In this document: positions 29,943-36,840 of the stretch, piece after piece | How positions within the stretch are numbered: position 1 is the first letter of the stretch | How the letters are laid out: the number at the start of each line of letters is the position of its first letter | NCBI GenBank assembly: GCA_019118275.1 | Contig: DWZH01000037.1 | Location: 1 to 45,888 of the forward strand | Direction of reading: 5' to 3' | DNA from: Candidatus Brachybacterium merdavium | GTDB lineage: Bacteria; Actinomycetota; Actinomycetes; Actinomycetales; Dermabacteraceae | DNA length: 45,888 nt | Program-made: the position numbers and the translations under genes | The notes under the pieces: generated by a model | The model's input: only the letters and a program-made list of their open reading frames with translations | Told to the model about the DNA's origin: nothing | Database searches by the model: none

Positions 29943-30181
29943 GGTGAGGCGACTCGCATCCTGCGGTCGAGAGTGTTTGATGCAGTTTGGTGTCGCTCGC
30001 TTCTGTATCTAGGAAGTTAGTGAGCGCGGGGTGCATGCGCAATGGGTCGTTGGTGCCGTGTGGACAAGCAGGAACGGGGAGGAGAGGTACGAAAGTACCA
30101 ACGGTGCTGCAGGTGCTCCATCGAAAGCACGATGAAGAGCGCTGTGGGGGCGTGGCCGGGACCGGCAGCCGGCGCTCGGCC
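29943..30181. other. Divergent intergenic region with two inverted repeats
   Basis: This gap is less GC-rich than the genes around it. It contains an imperfect inverted repeat at 29994-30026 (CGCTC and GAGCG arms with further pairing inside) and a neat GGTAC-GAAA-GTACC at 30088-30101. Either could be an operator or an RNA hairpin. I find no gene in it. Confidence 0.5.
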
Positions 30182-30187
30182 TACAGT
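30182..30187 (+). promoter_or_regulatory. -10 box TACAGT for leaderless gene at 30193
   Basis: TACAGT ends 5 bases before the ATG at 30193, so the transcript should start at or next to the start codon. Confidence 0.6.
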
Positions 30188-30192
30188 GACGT

Positions 30193-30741
30193 ATGCGATT
30201 CGACCGGATCTTCGAGGACCTGGAGGGGCGGTTCGTCCATCAGGAGCAGGAGGAGATACGGGCTGTCTCCGAGGAGCTGGCGCGCGCGGAACGTGCCCAG
30301 CTCGCCCTGGCCGATCGTCTCCGTGCCGCCGGCGACCGCCCCATCACGATCCACCTCGAACAGGATCTGCGGGTGACCGGCTCGGTCGAGGAGGTCGGCT
30401 GGGATTGGCTCGAGCTGCGTGAGCAGGCGAGCGGTGCCAGGGTGATCGTGCCCTCGGCGTCGATCTCGATGATCGCCGGACTCTCTGACCGGGCGCGCCC
30501 ACGGGAGGAGGCCCTGCGTCCGCCGCGCAGTCTGGGCTCGGTGCTGCGAGGGATCGCTCGGGACCGCGGTGTGGTCCGCCTGGAGACGAGGGCGGGTCGG
30601 CTGACCGGGAGGATCGCCACCGTGGGTGCCGATGCTCTGGACGTGGACCAGCTGCCGACGGGGGAGAGGTCGAGCTCGGTCACGGGGGCGGCCCGGCTCA
30701 CCGTGGCGATGAGCGCGCTGCTGGCGATCCGTCCCGGCTGA
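30193..30741 (+). CDS. Conserved actinobacterial protein with coiled coil and two small beta domains
   Basis: 182 residues. I do not recognise a named family with certainty. The first 45 residues are a charged helix (RFDRIFEDLEGRFVHQEQEE ... ELARAERAQLALADRL). Two similar beta-rich parts follow: ITIHLEQDLRVTGSVEEVGW to ARVIVPSASISMIAG, and VVRLETRAGRLTGRIATVGA to AARLTVAMSALLAI. Each looks like a five-stranded barrel of Sm/SH3 type, pairing a 'strand-turn-GxVxxVGxDxLEL' core with a final helix-like end. Similar proteins are found next to BldC-like genes in Micrococcales. RNA or protein binding would fit, but that is inference. The leaderless -10 box supports the start. Confidence 0.72.
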   Translation: MRFDRIFEDLEGRFVHQEQEEIRAVSEELARAERAQLALADRLRAAGDRPITIHLEQDLRVTGSVEEVGWDWLELREQASGARVIVPSASISMIAGLSDRARPREEALRPPRSLGSVLRGIARDRGVVRLETRAGRLTGRIATVGADALDVDQLPTGERSSSVTGAARLTVAMSALLAIRPG

Positions 30742-30779
30742 GCCGAGCGGGGCTCGCGGCGGTATCCGCAGCGGCCGAC

Positions 30780-30804
30780 CGAGAGTCAGTGACGCTGACT
30801 CTCG
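30780..30804. terminator. Hairpin over the stop codon of the bldC-like gene
   Basis: A perfect 10-bp stem, CGAGAGTCAG (30780-30789) with CTGACTCTCG (30795-30804) and a 5-base loop, lies between two convergent genes. It includes the last codons and stop of the minus-strand gene. It could end transcription from either side. Confidence 0.65.
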
Positions 30805-31019
30805 CGCTCCCGCGCGCGCTCCTCCTCGAGGGCCTGGGCCGTGGCCGCGTAGCTGCGCTCGATATACGACTCGAGCTCTGTGGTCTCCACTCTCCACTGG
30901 CCGCGGCCCCCCACTTTGATCGCGCGCAGCTCGCCCGAGCGCACCAGGGCATAGGCCTGAGAAGCGGAGATCGACAACAGCTCGGCGACATCGGACAGGG
31001 GGATGAAGCGTGGCTGCAT
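30786..31019 (-). CDS. BldC-like MerR-type helix-turn-helix regulator
   Basis: 77 residues. The DNA-binding domain is RFIPLSDVAELLSISASQAY (4-23), then ALVRSGELRAIKVGGRGQWRV and ELESYIE, the layout of BldC and other single-domain MerR relatives. In Streptomyces BldC binds direct repeats cooperatively and delays development; in non-sporulating relatives its regulon is unknown. A charged helical tail (EEERARERESQR) follows. The ATG at 31019 has AAGGA 8 bases upstream; the ATG at 31034 is less likely. It is divergent from the SAF/CpaB-like gene. Confidence 0.87.
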   Translation of the reverse strand: MQPRFIPLSDVAELLSISASQAYALVRSGELRAIKVGGRGQWRVETTELESYIERSYAATAQALEEERARERESQRH

Positions 31020-31190
31020 CAGGAGTCCTTCCATGTCGGGCCGTCAGGGCGAGCTGTTCGCATTGTCGATCGGGATCGTCTCACACCAGTCTGTCCTGCC
31101 CATGTGAATGCTGTGGACAGGTGCGGAGCCGGTCGATCGGGAGTTGTCCACAATGCCCGCTGCCGTCCTGCGCCGACGACCGGGCTGTCG

Positions 31191-31196
31191 TACTCT
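31191..31196 (+). promoter_or_regulatory. Candidate -10 box of the SAF/cpaE-like operon
   Basis: TACTCT lies 45 bases before the GTG at 31242, leaving a leader with a strong AGGAGG. No convincing -35 box is seen. Confidence 0.4.
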
Positions 31197-31241
31197 CCCC
31201 GGCAGGACCGGTCACCGCGGCCGGGGGAGCAGGAGGCGACT

Positions 31242-31889
31242 GTGACGGCTGCCGCACCGGTGATGAGACTGCGCAGACCCCGATGGAAGGATCCGCGGCT
31301 GATCGTGGGCATCGTCTTGGTGCTGGCCAGTGTGCTGATGGGATCGCTGCTGGTCTCCCGTCTGTCCGAGACCACGCCGGTGCTGGTGACCCGATCACCT
31401 CTCGCCCCGGGTGATCCCATCCGTCCGGAGTCGCTCAGCGCCGTCGAGATCAGGCTGGGAGAGCAGGTCGGGGCGTATGTCGGCTCGATCGATGCGATCC
31501 CCGACGGGGCGGTGGCCACCCGTGCTGTCGACGCGGGCGAGCTGCTGCCGATCTCGGCACTGGGGCAATCTGCGGATGTGCCGCTGCGTCCTGTGGTGAT
31601 CCCCGTGGAATCCACGGTCGCCGAGTCGGTCGTGATCGGGGCGACGGTGGAGCTGTGGCACACCTCCTCGGGGCCGTCGCAGGGGGAGGGGGACCGGGCC
31701 AGCGCCCGGATGCTCGTGCCCGATGCCGTCGTGCGGCGCATCGACGAGGGGAGCTCGCTGGGTATGCGTTCGATGGCTGTGGAGGTGCTGGTCCCTGCCG
31801 GCGATCTGGCCTCGGTGCTCGAGGTCCTCGGAGAGGACGGTCGGCTCGATGTGATCGGGGTTCCGGGGGCCCACGGGGTGACGCCATGA
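31242..31889 (+). CDS. SAF domain protein, CpaB/RcpC-like
   Basis: 215 residues. One membrane helix at about 19-39 leads into a SAF domain (about 45-108: PVLVTRSPLAPGDPIRPESL ... GAVATRAVDAGELLPISAL) and a beta-rich end. The layout matches CpaB/RcpC of Tad/Flp pilus systems, where the protein helps assembly outside the membrane. AGGAGG at 31231-31236 fixes the GTG start. Its stop overlaps the start of the CpaE-like gene (ATGA). The cpaF gene, usually next in such loci, lies 11 kb away. Confidence 0.85.
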   Translation: MTAAAPVMRLRRPRWKDPRLIVGIVLVLASVLMGSLLVSRLSETTPVLVTRSPLAPGDPIRPESLSAVEIRLGEQVGAYVGSIDAIPDGAVATRAVDAGELLPISALGQSADVPLRPVVIPVESTVAESVVIGATVELWHTSSGPSQGEGDRASARMLVPDAVVRRIDEGSSLGMRSMAVEVLVPAGDLASVLEVLGEDGRLDVIGVPGAHGVTP

Positions 31890-33088
31890 TCGACTTGGTG
31901 CTGTGCGCCTCGGGGAGCGACGAAGTCCGGATCGTGCATGGGCTCGCACATCAGAAGGACCACCCGATCCGGGTGGTCCGGCGCTGCGCGGACCTGACCG
32001 AGACCTTGGCCGTCACCGCGGCCGGCATCGGCGACGTGGTGCTGATCGACCTGGCCGTGCGCGGCGTGGGCAGGGAGACCCTCGGGACGCTGATGCGGGA
32101 CGCAGCGGTGGTCGGACTGCAGGCCGAGGACGCGACCGAACGCACCAGGTTGGGTCTGCGGCACGTGCTCCCCTCCTCCGCGCCGGTCGAGGAGGTGATC
32201 ACCGTTGTGACGGCCGTTCTCGACACTGACGACGCAGCGCCTGCCGAATGGGTCCAGGACGCCTCACCGTGCGCAGGATCCTCAACGGGCCGTATGGCCG
32301 TGGTGTGGGGGCCCTCCGGCGGGACGGGACGCTCGACGGTGGCGGTGAACCTCGCCGCGGAAGCGGCGCTGGCAGGCACCGAGACCGTGCTCGTCGATGC
32401 GGACACCTGCGGCCCGAGCCTCAGCCAGATGCTCGGGGTGCTCGACGAGACTCCGGGCCTGGTCGCGGCCTGCCGGGCCCACGACCGGGACACCCTCGAT
32501 GAGCGGACCCTGGACGCGCTGCTGCCGCTGGTCCAACCCGGCCTGCGCCTGCTCAGCGGGATCGGGGTCCCCGCGCGATGGGCGGAGCTGCAGCGCTCCT
32601 CCCTGGACGGGCTGTGGCAGATGCTCACCGGCAGCGGGGACCTGGTGATCGTGGATGTCGGCCCGATGCTCGAGGAGGACGAGGAGCTCAGCTACGACAC
32701 CGTCGCCCCACAGCGGAACGCCGCCGCTGTCAGTTCGATCCAGAGCGCCGACGCCGTCATCGCGGTGGTCACGGCAGACCCCGTCGCCATCACCCGCCTG
32801 CTGCGTGATCATGCCCGTCTGGTCGAGCTCGGGGTGCAGGAGCTGCACGTGATCGTCAATCGGGTCGGAGCGCCCGTGCCGGGCGGCCGGATACGTGACC
32901 TGATCGTCTCCCGGATCCCGGAGGCCACCGTGCATCTGCTCCCCGACGACCCGGTGGCCTGCCGAGGAGCCGCCTGGGACGGGGCGCTGCTGGCCGAGGA
33001 CGCGGCCCGATCCCCGCTGAGACGAAGCCTGCGGGATATCGCCACCTCCCCCGTCCTGCTCGGCGAGCTCGCCGCAGCGCCCGGGTGA
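31886..33088 (+). CDS. cpaE: CpaE/TadZ-like P-loop ATPase
   Basis: 400 residues. An N-terminal receiver-like domain (about 1-110) lacks a clear phosphorylation set. A MinD/ParA-type ATPase domain follows, with a deviant Walker A, GPSGGTGRST (142-151), in which the P-loop Lys is replaced by Arg, and VLVDADTCGPSLSQMLG after it. Further blocks are LVIVDVGPML and VIVNRVGAP. TadZ/CpaE proteins place the Tad pilus at a cell site; altered P-loops are common among them. It is coupled to the SAF gene by a 4-base overlap and is followed by DUF6912. Confidence 0.87.
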   Translation: MIDLVLCASGSDEVRIVHGLAHQKDHPIRVVRRCADLTETLAVTAAGIGDVVLIDLAVRGVGRETLGTLMRDAAVVGLQAEDATERTRLGLRHVLPSSAPVEEVITVVTAVLDTDDAAPAEWVQDASPCAGSSTGRMAVVWGPSGGTGRSTVAVNLAAEAALAGTETVLVDADTCGPSLSQMLGVLDETPGLVAACRAHDRDTLDERTLDALLPLVQPGLRLLSGIGVPARWAELQRSSLDGLWQMLTGSGDLVIVDVGPMLEEDEELSYDTVAPQRNAAAVSSIQSADAVIAVVTADPVAITRLLRDHARLVELGVQELHVIVNRVGAPVPGGRIRDLIVSRIPEATVHLLPDDPVACRGAAWDGALLAEDAARSPLRRSLRDIATSPVLLGELAAAPG

Positions 33089-33100
33089 GAAGATGTTGCC

Positions 33101-33559
33101 ATGAGGATCTTCCTGCCCCTGACCACTGAGGACCGCACGGACATCGCCGCCTCCGCGAGCCGGCTGAGCTTGTCCGAGGGCCGGGCCGCCTGGGCCGTCA
33201 CCGCAGAGGTGCGGTCGGACCGGGCCGGAGAGGACGAGGAGGAGCTGGAGTACGACGCGATCCAGGACGCCGTCCATGTCGCTCTGGGTGCGGTGGGTCC
33301 GCAGTCCCGGGCGCTGGTGATCGCCGCCGACGTCCCGCAGACGGCGCTTCGGACAGCGGAGGACAGCGGTGGCGCCTACGGCGTGGCGATCACGTCACCG
33401 GTCGAGGCCACGATCGCCAGCTTCCACGTCACCGAGCTCGACGCCCGCGGTGCGGCGGAGGACGACACCGACCCGGCGCTGCTGTGGTTCGACGCCACCG
33501 AGGGGCCACAGGCGCTGGCCTACCTGGATGCGGTGCCCGGGCAGGCCTGCGCGACGTGA
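33101..33559 (+). CDS. DUF6912 family protein
   Basis: 152 residues. It begins MRIFLPLTTEDRTDI and continues through AWAVTAEVRSDRAGEDEEEL, YDAIQDAVHVAL and RALVIAADVPQTAL to LLWFDATEGPQAL, matching a compact actinobacterial family without assigned function. There is no signal or membrane segment, so it is cytoplasmic. It follows cpaE by 12 bases and is probably read from the same message. It ends at a terminator hairpin shared with the convergent DUF2505 gene. Confidence 0.8.
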   Translation: MRIFLPLTTEDRTDIAASASRLSLSEGRAAWAVTAEVRSDRAGEDEEELEYDAIQDAVHVALGAVGPQSRALVIAADVPQTALRTAEDSGGAYGVAITSPVEATIASFHVTELDARGAAEDDTDPALLWFDATEGPQALAYLDAVPGQACAT

Positions 33560-33563
33560 CCCC

Positions 33564-33590
33564 ACCCGCACGCTCAGCCGCTGTGCGGGT
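33564..33590. terminator. Terminator between DUF6912 and DUF2505 genes
   Basis: A perfect 8-bp stem ACCCGCAC (33564-33571) with GTGCGGGT (33583-33590) lies 4 bases after the DUF6912 stop. The right arm belongs to the first of two tandem 20-base copies. Confidence 0.6.
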
Positions 33591-33610
33591 CGCTCAGCCG
33601 CTGTGCGAGT
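33571..33610. repeat. 20-base tandem duplication at the DUF2505 3' end
   Basis: CGCTCAGCCGCTGTGCG plus GGT at 33571-33590 is followed directly by a copy with one base changed (GAGT) at 33591-33610. The second copy codes the last residues and stop of DUF2505; the first forms part of the terminator stem. Confidence 0.8.
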
Positions 33611-34100
33611 CGCGGTAGGTGGTGGCGGCCCTCTCCTCGGCGCGCAGCACCTGGGCCACGTACGGCACGGCGGCCTTCTCCATCCGCGCCCCCAGCAGGG
33701 GCACCTTGGCCACCAGGTCCCCGGCGATCTCCACGGTCGAGCTCGTCTCGCCGGCTGGACTCAGGGTGAGCGTGGCCTTCATGCTCGCCGGGGTCCCGGC
33801 CACCTCCAGTGCCAGCTCCCCGCGCCGGCTGCCGTCCTCCTCCGGGACGGACCAGCTCTGCTGCTCCCGCACGGTCACGCTCGAGCCGACGAAGGGGCGG
33901 ACGATATCGGGCACCCGGTCCGTCGGCAGAGCGAGCTCGGTGCGGACGGTGAAGGCACCGGAGGACCCGCCCTCCACCGTCGACTCCGCACTCGAGGCCC
34001 GCAGCACGTCGCGGCGGATCGCCGTGTAGTCGCCATCGGCGTACATCGCGGGCACGTCCCGCGCCGACAGCGGCAGATTCAGCGTCTCGCGCAGTCTCAT
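33594..34100 (-). CDS. DUF2505 family protein
   Basis: 168 residues. It fits DUF2505 of actinobacteria: a start of MRLRETLNLPLSARDVPAMY, ADGDYTAIRRDVLRAS, the loop EQQSWSVPEEDG, and the end EIAGDLVAKVPLLGARMEKA. The family is related to START-like (polyketide cyclase/SRPBCC) folds that hold a hydrophobic ligand, so a small-molecule or lipid partner is possible. No signal peptide is seen. The ATG at 34100 has AAGGACC nearby. Confidence 0.87.
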   Translation of the reverse strand: MRLRETLNLPLSARDVPAMYADGDYTAIRRDVLRASSAESTVEGGSSGAFTVRTELALPTDRVPDIVRPFVGSSVTVREQQSWSVPEEDGSRRGELALEVAGTPASMKATLTLSPAGETSSTVEIAGDLVAKVPLLGARMEKAAVPYVAQVLRAEERAATTYRDSHSG

Positions 34101-34180
34101 CGTGGTCCTTCCGAAGTTCGTGGGCCCAGCCTAGAACAGGATCGGCCGGACCCATGACCTGAGCAGGGCCGGTGTGCGCC

Positions 34181-34186
34181 TATTCT
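34181..34186 (+). promoter_or_regulatory. -10 box TATTCT for leaderless kinase gene
   Basis: TATTCT ends 6 bases before the ATG at 34193; no ribosome site fits. It belongs to the recurrent leaderless pattern of this window. Confidence 0.6.
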
Positions 34187-34192
34187 GGTCGC

Positions 34193-35683
34193 ATGCCGAG
34201 TCTGACCAAGTTCCTCACCGACAACCCCGGACTGACCGAGAAGGGGGCGGATTGGCTGCAGAACCTGGTCGGGGACTGGAACATCGTCTCCGACCTGCTG
34301 CGAGCAGACCTCGTCCTGTGGGTGAAGGAAGAGGGCGGGCCGCGCGCCGTGGCACACTGTCGGCCGGCCACCGGATCCACCGTCTACTACGAGGATCCGG
34401 TCGGCACTCTGCTGGAGCCCGGCCAGGCTCCCGAGCTGTTGAGGCTGCTCGACGGCGCCGCCCCCACCGGCGAGCCGATCTCGATCCAGAGGGAAGGGCG
34501 TGAGGCCACGGGCCTGCTGGTGCCGGTGCGCAAGGACGGCGGAACCTTGGCGGTGCTGGCCTCCGAGCGGCCGCTCAGCGACACGCCCCGCTCCGTCACC
34601 GAGTCCCGTCAGCACGAACTGGGAATGCGACTGCTGACGATGCTGGAGAGCGGCGCCTTCCCGATCGAGGGCGCCCCGATCCCGCCGCGGCGCGGGGCCC
34701 CGCGGGTGGGGGACGGCGTGATCGAGCTCGACGAGGCCGGCATCGTGCAGTGGGCCTCACCGAACGCGCGATCGGCCTTCCATCGATTCGGTGTCGCCGT
34801 CGATATGACCGGGTCCTCTCTGGCCGAGCTGGCCACCGAGCTGCTGCAGTCCCGTTCCCCGGTGGATGAGTCGCTCCCGCTGGTGCTGATGGGACGCGCC
34901 GCCTGGCGCTCGGACATGCAGGCCCGCGGCGGCACGCTGTCCCTGCGAGCGGTGCCGCTGACCGAGGCGGGGGTGCGGACCGGGGCCATGGTGCTGGTGC
35001 GCGACGTCACGGAGCTGCGCCGACGAGAGCGCGAGCTGATCACCAAGGACGCCACCATCCGGGAGGTGCACCACCGGGTCAAGAACAATCTGCAGACCGT
35101 GGCGGCGCTGCTGCGGATGCAGTCACGCCGGATGAAGAGCGATGAGGCCCGGGATGCTCTGAGCGAGGCGATGCGGCGGGTGTCGACCATCGCGCTGGTC
35201 CACGAATCACTGCTGCAGGGTTCCCAGGAGGCGGTCCACTTCGACGAGGTGATCGATCGGTGCCTGCGATTGGCGGTGGACGCGGCCAGCGCCACGGTCC
35301 ACCGGGCCGGTACCCCACGGCTGACGGAGGCCCAGGTCGAGGTGCGCACCGAGAAGATCGGCCGGGTCGGCTCGATCCGTGCGGAGGAGGCCACCCCGTT
35401 GGCCCTCGTGGTCACGGAGCTCGCCACCAACGCCGTCGAGCACGGCCTGTCGGAGACCGGGGGGATGCTGACCGTGCGCAGCGAACGCGTCGGTTCCCAC
35501 CTGGTGATCAACATCGAGGACGACGGCGAGGGGATGGGCGCGGCCAAGCCCACGGGCCTGGGCACCAACATCGCCCTGAGCCTGGTGCAGGGACAGCTCG
35601 GGGGCACCCTGAGCTGGCAGGAGCGTCCCGGAGGGGGAACCAGCGCGGTCGTCGACGTCTACCTGGACCCGCTCACCCTCTGA
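34193..35683 (+). CDS. pdtaS: PdtaS-like sensor histidine kinase
   Basis: 496 residues. Order: GAF-type sensor (about 1-140), PAS domain (about 165-285, GVIELDEAGIVQWASPNARS), HisKA_2 dimerisation motif REVHHRVKNNLQTVAALLRM (His293/His294) and an HWE-like ATPase domain with LVVTELATNAVEHGL and GLGTNIALSLVQGQLGG. There is no membrane segment, so it is cytoplasmic. In mycobacteria PdtaS (Rv3220c) lies beside whiB1 and signals to PdtaR, an ANTAR regulator that acts on RNA; the same neighbour occurs here. PdtaR is not in the window. Confidence 0.92.
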   Translation: MPSLTKFLTDNPGLTEKGADWLQNLVGDWNIVSDLLRADLVLWVKEEGGPRAVAHCRPATGSTVYYEDPVGTLLEPGQAPELLRLLDGAAPTGEPISIQREGREATGLLVPVRKDGGTLAVLASERPLSDTPRSVTESRQHELGMRLLTMLESGAFPIEGAPIPPRRGAPRVGDGVIELDEAGIVQWASPNARSAFHRFGVAVDMTGSSLAELATELLQSRSPVDESLPLVLMGRAAWRSDMQARGGTLSLRAVPLTEAGVRTGAMVLVRDVTELRRRERELITKDATIREVHHRVKNNLQTVAALLRMQSRRMKSDEARDALSEAMRRVSTIALVHESLLQGSQEAVHFDEVIDRCLRLAVDAASATVHRAGTPRLTEAQVEVRTEKIGRVGSIRAEEATPLALVVTELATNAVEHGLSETGGMLTVRSERVGSHLVINIEDDGEGMGAAKPTGLGTNIALSLVQGQLGGTLSWQERPGGGTSAVVDVYLDPLTL

Positions 35684-35704
35684 GCTCGGTCACCGCGGAC
35701 GACG

Positions 35705-35746
35705 ACGGCCCGCGACCACTGCCCTTCCGGGCGGGTCGCGGGCCGT
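35705..35746. terminator. Strong two-way terminator between kinase and whiB1
   Basis: ACGGCCCGCGACC (35705-35717) pairs over 13 bp with GGTCGCGGGCCGT (35734-35746), and an inner GCCC-TTCC-GGGC extends the stem. It sits between convergent genes, 21 bases after one and 35 bases before the other. Confidence 0.8.
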
Positions 35747-35781
35747 AGCCGCGGGGAGGGTTCAGCTGCTGCGAGGAGGGG

Positions 35782-36030
35782 TCAACTCGCCCGGCGGGCG
35801 CGGGCATTGCGGCGCTTGAGGGAGCGGCGCTCGTCCTCGGACAGGCCTCCCCACACGCCGGAGTCCTGGCCGGTCTCGAGCGCGAACTTGAGGCATGCCG
35901 TCATGACGTCGCAGCTCTGGCACACCGCCTTCGCCTCCTGGATCTGGGTGATCGCCGGTCCAGTATTCCCGATCGGGAAGAACAGCTCGGGATCATGCTT
36001 GAGGCACTCGGCATGGTGGCGCCAGTCCAT
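35782..36030 (-). CDS. whiB1: WhiB1-like iron-sulfur transcription factor
   Basis: 82 residues. The cluster ligands are Cys9, Cys37, Cys40 and Cys46, followed by GVWGG (58-62) and a basic end (RRSLKRRNARARR). The short N-terminus (MDWRHHAECLKHDPELFFPI) is that of WhiB1, whose 4Fe-4S cluster reacts with nitric oxide and which is essential in mycobacteria. It lies next to the PdtaS-like gene as in Mycobacterium. GAAAGAGAGAGAG lies before the ATG in place of a clear AGGAGG. Confidence 0.95.
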   Translation of the reverse strand: MDWRHHAECLKHDPELFFPIGNTGPAITQIQEAKAVCQSCDVMTACLKFALETGQDSGVWGGLSEDERRSLKRRNARARRAS

Positions 36031-36360
36031 CGTCTCTCTCTCTTTCCAGAACGCCCCGCCACGCCCGTGAGGCGCAGCGCGGCGAGGTTGGTCCCGGATG
36101 GGACGGTCTCAGATCTCCAGCTCCACAACACGGTGGCCGCGCACCCGCAGGGCAGTGCCCGTCCGCATCGTGGTTCAGCTGTATTCCATTGTCTGGGCCG
36201 GTCGGGGCGTCGACAAGGGCTTGCACGCTCCGGCTGGGTGGCACTTCCCACATGGAATGACGCCGTGACCGCAGAGCCGAGATCCCGGCCACAAAGGCCT
36301 GGCCGACAGCGCCCAGGCATGGCAAAGAGACGCGCGACCCGCGGTCAGCGGCAGGGCCGA
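36031..36360. other. Long leader/promoter region upstream of whiB1
   Basis: About 330 bases without a supported gene. The part near whiB1 would be its leader. No clear CRP-type palindrome, which occurs before mycobacterial whiB1, was found. A candidate promoter lies at 36188-36216. Confidence 0.5.
36188..36216 (-). promoter_or_regulatory. Candidate whiB1 promoter
   Basis: On the minus strand TTGTCG (36216-36211) and GACAAT (36193-36188) are separated by 17 bases, a good fit to a main sigma factor promoter. Transcription would begin near 36180 and give a leader of about 150 bases before whiB1. Confidence 0.45.
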
Positions 36361-36366
36361 TACAGT
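36361..36366 (+). promoter_or_regulatory. -10 box TACAGT for leaderless membrane-protein gene
   Basis: TACAGT ends 6 bases before the ATG at 36373, identical in box and spacing to the one before the zincin-like gene. Confidence 0.6.
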
Positions 36367-36372
36367 GCCTCC

Positions 36373-36825
36373 ATGCCTTCCCCAGCCCCGCCCGGCGGCC
36401 CTCACGACGAGCATCCATCCCCCGGCCCCCGCTCCCGCGACGAGCCCGATCCGCGACCCCAGCTGCGGCCGGCGGCCGCTGTGCTGCTGATGCTGGAGGC
36501 CCTGCTGCTCGCCGCTGTGGCCACCTACAGCTTCCTGGGTGTCGCCTCCGGGATGCTCAGCGCCCAGATCGGCACGGCCTTGGGGGCGTTCCTGCTGCTG
36601 TTCGCCCTCGCCGTCGGACTGGCCGCCCGCTCGGTGCTGACGCGGGGCCGGTTCGGACTGGGCTTCGGGGTCACCTGGCAGCTGTTCCAGACGCTGGTGG
36701 GAGTCAGCCTGCTGCGCGGAGCTCTCTACTGGCAGGGTGGCCTGGCGCTGCTGCTGGCGATCATCACCTTCGTGCTGCTGATCCAGCTGGTGCGTTCGAC
36801 CCCGTTGCCGGGCCGCGACGCCTGA
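36373..36825 (+). CDS. Small four-helix membrane protein
   Basis: 150 residues. After a Pro/Arg-rich start (about 1-30) come four hydrophobic helices: about 34-56, 61-80, 92-110 and 118-137. The phrases AVLLMLEALLLAAVATYSFL and GFGVTWQLFQTLVGVSLL are like those of small integral membrane proteins seen in actinobacteria, with no named function that I recognise. The leaderless promoter box supports the start. It converges on the ABC permease gene with 15 bases between. Confidence 0.75.
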   Translation: MPSPAPPGGPHDEHPSPGPRSRDEPDPRPQLRPAAAVLLMLEALLLAAVATYSFLGVASGMLSAQIGTALGAFLLLFALAVGLAARSVLTRGRFGLGFGVTWQLFQTLVGVSLLRGALYWQGGLALLLAIITFVLLIQLVRSTPLPGRDA

Positions 36826-36840
36826 GGGACGTCGGCAGCG

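Noticed and set aside
36031-36372. CRP-type site (TGTGA...TCACA) expected before whiB1
   Set aside because: No match to both half-sites was found in the region.
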